Origin: a virus
Strand: one strand, 5' to 3'
IMG/VR virus record: IMGVR_UViG_3300025921_000036
Coordinates: 1 to 43,926 of that record
Length of the DNA stretch: 43,926 nucleotides
Shown piece after piece: positions 40,646 through 43,926 of this stretch. The notes under the pieces are model-generated. The model had not been told where the DNA came from. It made no database searches and was given only the letters and a program-made list of their open reading frames with translations. The translations under genes were made by a program, and so were the position numbers. The stretch's first letter is position 1. Each line of letters starts with the position of its first letter.

Positions 40646-41242
40646 TTATGATTTCTTATTCGAAAGCTTGGTGTCTCTATCTAAAATCCGTACAGCTTCT
40701 TTAATAATAGCCTCTTGCATGCCCTTTCTCGCCTTAGCGGCGGCGTCGTAGGCGTAGGCGGCGTAGGCGACGGCGGCGGCGGCGTCGTAGGCGGCGACGG
40801 CGGCGTCGGCGGCGGCGTAGGCGGCGGCGGCGGCGTAGGTGGCGGCGGCGGCGTCGTAGGCGGCGACGGCGGCGTCGGCGGCGGCGTAGGCGGCGTAGGC
40901 GGCGTCGGCGGCGGCGTTTCGCGCTGCTTGCCGAGTCTCCGCCGTGTCGTTCTCTAGCACACGTCTCGCTGCTTCAATCGCCGCGCGCGGACGATTGTCG
41001 TTAGGGTAGCGCTTCTCGAAGAGAGGTAACACTTGCTCCGCCGCATAGATCGCTATTTCGCGGCGCTGTTGACTGGTCATAAGATGGGTGAACAACCACC
41101 GCGCCCACGAAGGATTTTCCTTGTTGGTTTTAAGCAGCAGTCGTTTAAGATCTGTTACCTTGTCTGATTTAGTTTCGAGGTACCAAGTCCAAGCAGGTAA
41201 GCAAGGGTCAAGAGCCTTAATCTGGGCTTTGTTGATTTTCAT
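40646..41242 (-). CDS. Ala-repeat protein 2
   Basis: 198 residues with AGGAGG. N-terminal about 1-105 is a helical domain (PSWARWLFTHLMTSQQRREI; FEKRYPNDNRPRAAIEAARR) also seen in phage alanine-repeat proteins. About 108-172 is AAX repeat (X Tyr, Asp, Val), including a 23-residue unit AADAAVAAYD...A duplicated exactly 69 bp apart. It ends in a charged helix. The repeat style matches the gene at 31595, but the N-termini are unrelated by eye. Role unknown. Confidence 0.6.
   Translation of the reverse strand: MKINKAQIKALDPCLPAWTWYLETKSDKVTDLKRLLLKTNKENPSWARWLFTHLMTSQQRREIAIYAAEQVLPLFEKRYPNDNRPRAAIEAARRVLENDTAETRQAARNAAADAAYAAYAAADAAVAAYDAAAATYAAAAAYAAADAAVAAYDAAAAVAYAAYAYDAAAKARKGMQEAIIKEAVRILDRDTKLSNKKS
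40738..40916 (-). repeat. GC-rich triplet tract with 69-bp duplication
   Basis: Triplet tract coding Ala-Ala-Tyr/Asp/Val. A segment of about 50 bp starting at 40782 recurs at 40851, 69 bp downstream (23 codons). Slippage or unequal exchange would change its length. Confidence 0.65.
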
Positions 41243-41260
41243 AAGAACCTCCTAGAGCGG

Positions 41261-41413
41261 TCATTCAAAACGGATGTTACTGACGCCCTTGTGATTCACG
41301 TATAACAGGGCGATGGCAAGGTGTTTGAAGCGTCGGCGAGACACCAGCCCGCCGAGCTTGTTAATGATGTCCACACTGGTAAACCCGTAGCGTGCGGATA
41401 CGATGGCAACCAT
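41261..41413 (-). CDS. Small protein, 50 residues
   Basis: Too short to be conspicuous. ATG 41413 preceded by GGAGG. Sequence starts VAIVSARYGFTSVDIINKLG and continues with basic SRRRFKHLAIALLYVNHKG. It stands between the 28-residue gene and the Ala-repeat protein 2. Unrecognised, but well-formed. Confidence 0.5.
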   Translation of the reverse strand: MVAIVSARYGFTSVDIINKLGGLVSRRRFKHLAIALLYVNHKGVSNIRFE

Positions 41414-41432
41414 GACTTCCCTCCCCCAGGAA

Positions 41433-41519
41433 TCAAGCGGTCCAAAACGAAGCTAAGATGGCGCCTACAGCGGTGAAGTACGCAACAGTAGTTGCTAGCG
41501 TGATGAGTACCGGCTTCAT
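41433..41519 (-). CDS. 28-residue single-helix membrane peptide
   Basis: ATG 41519 overlaps the stop of the 56-residue gene (ATGA), implying coupled translation. Sequence MKPVLITLATTVAYFTAVGA then ILASFWTA, one transmembrane helix. Its position in a well-formed operon and the coupling support it despite the small size. Confidence 0.45.
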   Translation of the reverse strand: MKPVLITLATTVAYFTAVGAILASFWTA

Positions 41520-41686
41520 TGGGCACACTCTTCGGCCTTCAGAACCTCGACAGCGATGTAATAGGCAAAGCTACCGACGGCGGCGCTGCGCTCGATAAGA
41601 TTGACGTGTTTTTCGACTAATGCGCGGGCATCCCGCTTAGACATCCCGTAGTCGTTTACGAGAAGCATCATCACTTGGTTTTGCAT
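41516..41686 (-). CDS. Small early protein, 56 residues
   Basis: ATG 41686 with TATAGGAG 8 bases upstream. Sequence QNQVMMLLVNDYGMSKRDAR then ALVEKHVNLIERSAAVGSFA, probably helical. First gene of the minus operon after the promoter at 41731. Unrecognised. Confidence 0.55.
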   Translation of the reverse strand: MQNQVMMLLVNDYGMSKRDARALVEKHVNLIERSAAVGSFAYYIAVEVLKAEECAQ

Positions 41687-41730
41687 GACTTGGACTCCTA
41701 TAGCGTCCGGCAGGCTTATTCCTGCGTCGT

Positions 41731-41769
41731 GTATATTCCTATACTATACAAACGGCGGGCCAAAGTCAA
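41731..41769 (-). promoter_or_regulatory. Early promoter with operator
   Basis: Minus strand: -35 TTGACT (41764-41769), 17-bp spacer, -10 TAGTAT (41741-41746). Operator GTATATTCCTATACTATAC (41731-41749) covers the -10 and start. It drives the chain of small genes from 41686 downwards. Confidence 0.6.
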
Positions 41770-41815
41770 CATGCGCCAACTAGCTGAAACGCTTAGGGCG
41801 ATGTTTTGAGGTTTT

Positions 41816-41913
41816 GTAGAAGTTTCATACAGCCAAACGCGCTAAGCCATTGAACCGATGTATAGCCTAATAATATGCTTCGCAATTATTTGCCGTAGAA
41901 GTTTTATACGAAC
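41816..41913 (+). repeat. Direct repeat pair GTAGAAGTTTYATAC
   Basis: GTAGAAGTTTCATAC at 41816 and GTAGAAGTTTTATAC at 41895, 79 bp apart (14 of 15 identical). A weak half-operator GTATAG lies between them at 41860. This spacing could be an iteron-like or regulator site. No further copy seen. Confidence 0.45.
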
Positions 41914-42097
41914 CGGGTAACTTAGACAGCGGCGGCGTCTGGCCAGGTTCAGACGAAGCAGCGACAAGCCCTCGCCGGTACAGCGGAGATGGAGCAGCAG
42001 CGGGTTACATATATAAGGAGCAGGGATGTCGTGTGGTACGTACACCCGCGCGCCACAGCCTACCCCCGGCACGAGTCATGATCTATGCCAAGTGCTA

Positions 42098-42116
42098 GCC
42101 GTGTACTATACTATAC
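42098..42116 (+). promoter_or_regulatory. Partial operator
   Basis: GTGTACTATACTATAC (42101-42116) matches the right half of the palindrome and the added half-site; the left arm is degenerate. It lies in the middle of the control region. Confidence 0.4.
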
Positions 42117-42135
42117 AGCTAAGACTAGCTAGGGC

Positions 42136-42321
42136 CTACGGCTGGGTACCCCGTGGGGCAAAAGTCAGGTCGGAGTTGGGTCGCATACCGCCTCGCACAA
42201 CTTTTCCGCCCTCAGGCATAAACAAACCTTGTTTTAACGCCGCTGCATCTATCGGGACCGACAGCGATTTACCGCGCTCGAAAAGAGCGCTGGCGCCCAC
42301 CAAAGGTGGTCGCTTTGTCAT
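42136..42321 (-). CDS. Possible 61-residue protein in the control region
   Basis: Sequence includes GASALFERGKSLSVPIDAAA and LKQGLFMPEGGKVVRGG, with codon usage like the neighbours. There is no ribosome site upstream of ATG 42321, and the GCGACAA element lies immediately before it on the other strand. Plausible small protein. Overlapped by a worse plus ORF (42026-42358). Confidence 0.4.
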   Translation of the reverse strand: MTKRPPLVGASALFERGKSLSVPIDAAALKQGLFMPEGGKVVRGGMRPNSDLTFAPRGTQP

Positions 42322-42339
42322 TCTGTCAAACTTTTTACC

Positions 42340-42365
42340 GCGACAAGTGGGGCATTAGTAGGGGG
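42340..42365 (+). promoter_or_regulatory. GCGACAA-GGGGC element, copy C
   Basis: Third copy, 280 bp upstream of the large terminase, followed by CCTCC/GGAGG and AAGTGC/GCACTT hairpins. Sequence begins GCGACAAGTGGGGCATTAG, matching copies A and B at the invariant positions. Confidence 0.55.
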
Positions 42366-42368
42366 GAA

Positions 42369-42407
42369 CCTCCGTAGGAGGGGGGTCGGGCTAAGTGCGC
42401 CGCACTT
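42369..42407 (+). other. Two hairpins after element C
   Basis: CCTCC (42369-42373) GTA GGAGG (42377-42381), and AAGTGC (42393-42398) GCC GCACTT (42402-42407). Both perfect stems with 3-base loops. No T-tract follows. Part of the leader of the terminase transcript, or a DNA cruciform. Confidence 0.5.
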
Positions 42408-42459
42408 GTCTGACGAGGCTTTTCTAGGCCGAGTCCACGAGGAAGACAAGTATTACCTA

Positions 42460-42484
42460 GGCCGCCTAATCTTTCAGGGCGGCC
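42460..42484 (+). other. GC hairpin in the terminase leader
   Basis: GGCCGCC (42460-42466) pairs with GGCGGCC (42478-42484) over an 11-base loop. No T-run. Confidence 0.45.
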
Positions 42485-42535
42485 GCTGATGTAGGACAAG
42501 GCCCTCGATCAACGTAGGGCTGCAACTTACTTATA

Positions 42536-42567
42536 GGGGGCAGACGCAATTTTCTTTTGCGCGCCCC
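42536..42567 (+). other. Imperfect GGGGC/GCCCC hairpin
   Basis: GGGGC (42537-42541) with GCCCC (42563-42567), and GCAA (42546-42549) with TTGC (42557-42560), enclosing a T-rich loop. It ends 9 bp before the next operator. Possibly a terminator for early transcripts or a leader fold. Confidence 0.4.
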
Positions 42568-42575
42568 TGTGTGTT

Positions 42576-42589
42576 GTATAGCACTATAC
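42576..42589 (+). promoter_or_regulatory. Operator before the large terminase
   Basis: GTATAGCACTATAC, 13 of 14 matching the perfect palindrome, 58 bp before the terminase ATG. No convincing -35/-10 pair was found with it, so it may block elongation or a weak promoter. Confidence 0.55.
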
Positions 42590-42646
42590 GACCGATCCCC
42601 CTCGCCTCCTGGCGATCGTCGATCCTAGGGCATTTGTGAGCGTCTA

Positions 42647-43926
42647 ATGCCCATCCTGGATCTGAACACCTGCTTCCCCGAAGCCCGCGATGGCTCGCGT
42701 GGCCCCCTGCCCAAGCAAAAGCTCTTTCTCGATGCCCTTCTGTCGGAGGAGCGTGAAAGCGCCACGTATGCGAAGTATGTGCGCTACGTAGGCGGCATCG
42801 GCTCCGGCAAGACGATGATCGGCTGTATTGCCATGGTACACCTGGCGGTGCTGCGCCCTGGTGACTATCTCATCGCTCGTCAGTACATGCCTGAGCTGAA
42901 GGACACCACCTACAAGACGTTCATGGAGGTGTGCCCGCCAGAACTCATCGCCGAAGTGCGTGTTGCGGACATGGTGGTGAAAATCCACAACATCCACGGC
43001 ACCGTCAGCACCATCCTCTTCCGTGGTCTCGAGGAGCCCGACAAGCTCCGCTCGTTGAATTTAAATGCCTTTTACATCGACGAGGCCAACCAAGTAAGCG
43101 AGGCCGCGTTCATGCTGCTCCAGGGCCGTCTGCGGGGTAAATTCTGGCGTAAAGGCTTCCTCACCATGAACCCCGGCGGCCACGACTGGAGCTGGCGCTG
43201 GTTCGTTAAGCAGGACCACATCGCCTCCGAACAGGTTCGTCGGCTCTTTCTTAACATTCGCGCTCCGTCGATGGAAAACGTCCACCTGCCAGACGGCTAC
43301 GTCGACACCCTCATGGCTGCTTGGTCCGAGGAGCGCATCAAGCGCGAAATCATGGGCTCGGACGACGTGTTCGAGGGCCAAATCTACAACGAATTTGACC
43401 GCTCCGTTCATGTCGTAAAGCCCTTCCGCATCCCCGACGACTGGACCAGACGCATCGGAGCCGACCATGGCTTCCGCAATGCCGCCGCTTGGATCTATGG
43501 CGCCATCAGCCCGGACGGTGATGTCTACATCTACCGCGAGTATTACAGGACGGAACGTCTGATTGAGGACATCTGCAAAGACAACAAGGCTCTTTGGGAT
43601 AAGGACGAGAAGTTTGAGCAGGTGCGCATGGACCCCTCCACCCGCGGCGTGCGGGGCCAGTCTGGCAAGAGCGACTGGGACACCTACCTCGAGCACCTGC
43701 CTAGCGGCTTTCCTTTGCTCTCGGCCAACAACGACGTCACGCCCGGCATCGACCGCGTAAAGAGCTACCTGAAGAAGGACAAGCGAGGGAAACCGCGCCT
43801 TTACATCTTCGACACCTGCACCAACCTCTTGGACGAGCTGGCTCAGTACCGCTGGAAAGAGCAGCTTGTTTCCCAACAAGGGAAACAAAACATGAAAGAG
43901 GAGCCGGTGAAGCACAACGACCACGC
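42647..43926 (+). CDS. terL: Large terminase subunit, N-terminal and nuclease parts (partial, continues at 1)
   Basis: ATG 42647; the window ends after about 426 codons and the rest is at 1-310. ATPase: Walker A GGIGSGKT (49-56), Walker B FYIDEA (142-147), coupling motif FLTMNPGG (171-178). The RNase H-like nuclease begins near ARIGADHGF with D273 and continues to the end. It packages DNA into the head and cuts concatemers. The upstream site is weak (GTGAG). It is separated from the putative small subunit gene by 10 kb. Confidence 0.95.
   Translation, partial: MPILDLNTCFPEARDGSRGPLPKQKLFLDALLSEERESATYAKYVRYVGGIGSGKTMIGCIAMVHLAVLRPGDYLIARQYMPELKDTTYKTFMEVCPPELIAEVRVADMVVKIHNIHGTVSTILFRGLEEPDKLRSLNLNAFYIDEANQVSEAAFMLLQGRLRGKFWRKGFLTMNPGGHDWSWRWFVKQDHIASEQVRRLFLNIRAPSMENVHLPDGYVDTLMAAWSEERIKREIMGSDDVFEGQIYNEFDRSVHVVKPFRIPDDWTRRIGADHGFRNAAAWIYGAISPDGDVYIYREYYRTERLIEDICKDNKALWDKDEKFEQVRMDPSTRGVRGQSGKSDWDTYLEHLPSGFPLLSANNDVTPGIDRVKSYLKKDKRGKPRLYIFDTCTNLLDELAQYRWKEQLVSQQGKQNMKEEPVKHNDH
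43776..43926. repeat. Terminal redundancy, right copy
   Basis: Same sequence as 1-150 with one additional T (43801-43802 region). The additional T keeps the terminase frame open, so this copy is the reliable one. Confidence 0.9.

Larger units (their letters stand above)
41701..42646. other. Long non-coding control region
   Basis: About 945 bp between the divergent early (minus) and late (plus) operons. It holds one -35/-10 promoter with operator, two weak operators, direct repeats, three hairpins, the third GCGACAA element and a possible 61-residue ORF. Such a region could contain the replication origin and packaging signal, but no known ori motif is visible by eye. Confidence 0.6.

Noticed and set aside
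40715-40957. Plus-strand Gly/Val-rich ORF
   Set aside because: Same reason: shadow of the Ala-repeat tract of the minus-strand gene.
39370-41700. CTATAGGAG repeated before several minus-strand ATGs, reminiscent of T7 promoters
   Set aside because: The GGAG part is the ribosome binding site; the ATA before it occurs in only three genes, and no T7-like polymerase is present.
42026-42358. Plus-strand ORF with AAGGAG before ATG
   Set aside because: The protein looks random (Pro, Arg, Ser-rich), crosses an operator and overlaps the better minus ORF at 42136-42321.
1-43926. CRISPR array, reverse transcriptase (diversity-generating element) and single-subunit RNA polymerase
   Set aside because: Looked for repeated spacers, RT YxDD motif and T7-like RNA polymerase motifs in the translated frames; none seen.

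Overview
The window is one complete genome of a short-tailed (podovirus-like) double-stranded DNA bacteriophage, opened inside its large terminase gene. Bases 1-150 repeat bases 43776-43926 except for one missing T, so the ends close into a circle of about 43.8 kb. The portal, scaffold, HK97-fold coat, adaptor, beta-propeller tail hub, fibres and three ejection-type proteins are present, with no tail tube, tape measure or sheath. The host is not named by the sequence. GC-rich DNA, Shine-Dalgarno starts, spanin-like membrane proteins and a soluble lytic transglycosylase suggest a Gram-negative bacterium, probably a proteobacterium. A tyrosine integrase beside a 3'-tRNA-like sequence suggests a temperate or once-temperate phage.

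Layout. Plus strand, 42647 through the junction to 18285, is the late operon: large terminase, small head proteins, portal, a GT-A glycosyltransferase, scaffold, major capsid, connector proteins, a 784-residue tail protein, two glycine-rich fibres, three ejection-type proteins and an XhlA-like holin. Minus strand, 41686 down to 18275, is the early and middle region. From right to left it holds small accessory genes, a GT4 glycosyltransferase, a SprT-like metalloprotein, an endonuclease VII-type nuclease, the integrase, a recombination set (Cas4-like PD-(D/E)XK nuclease, HNH protein, Rad52-family annealing protein), and a replication set (family A polymerase, DnaB-type helicase, CHC2/TOPRIM primase, dNMP kinase, stand-alone DEDDy exonuclease). 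It also holds a lytic transglycosylase, a sigma region 4-like protein, overlapping small membrane genes and a membrane-anchored ClpP-like protease. Two plus-strand islands interrupt it: a probable small terminase with a DUF5675 protein (32598-33457), and a regulator made of two ribbon-helix-helix units (39556-39912).

Regulation looks unusual. Palindromes of the type GTATAGTACTATAC, several with an added half-site, lie on or beside likely promoters at seven places: the transglycosylase, both sides of the small-terminase divergence, the regulator, the 40.2 kb gap, the first early operon and the terminase leader. The tandem ribbon-helix-helix protein is the best candidate binder. A second 26-bp element (GCGACAARYGGGGC core) occurs three times, each time just upstream of a plus-strand packaging or head gene. 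The 945-bp non-coding stretch at 41701-42646 combines operators, direct repeats and hairpins. Two genes with different N-termini carry nearly pure Ala-Ala-X repeats encoded by unstable-looking GC-rich triplets.
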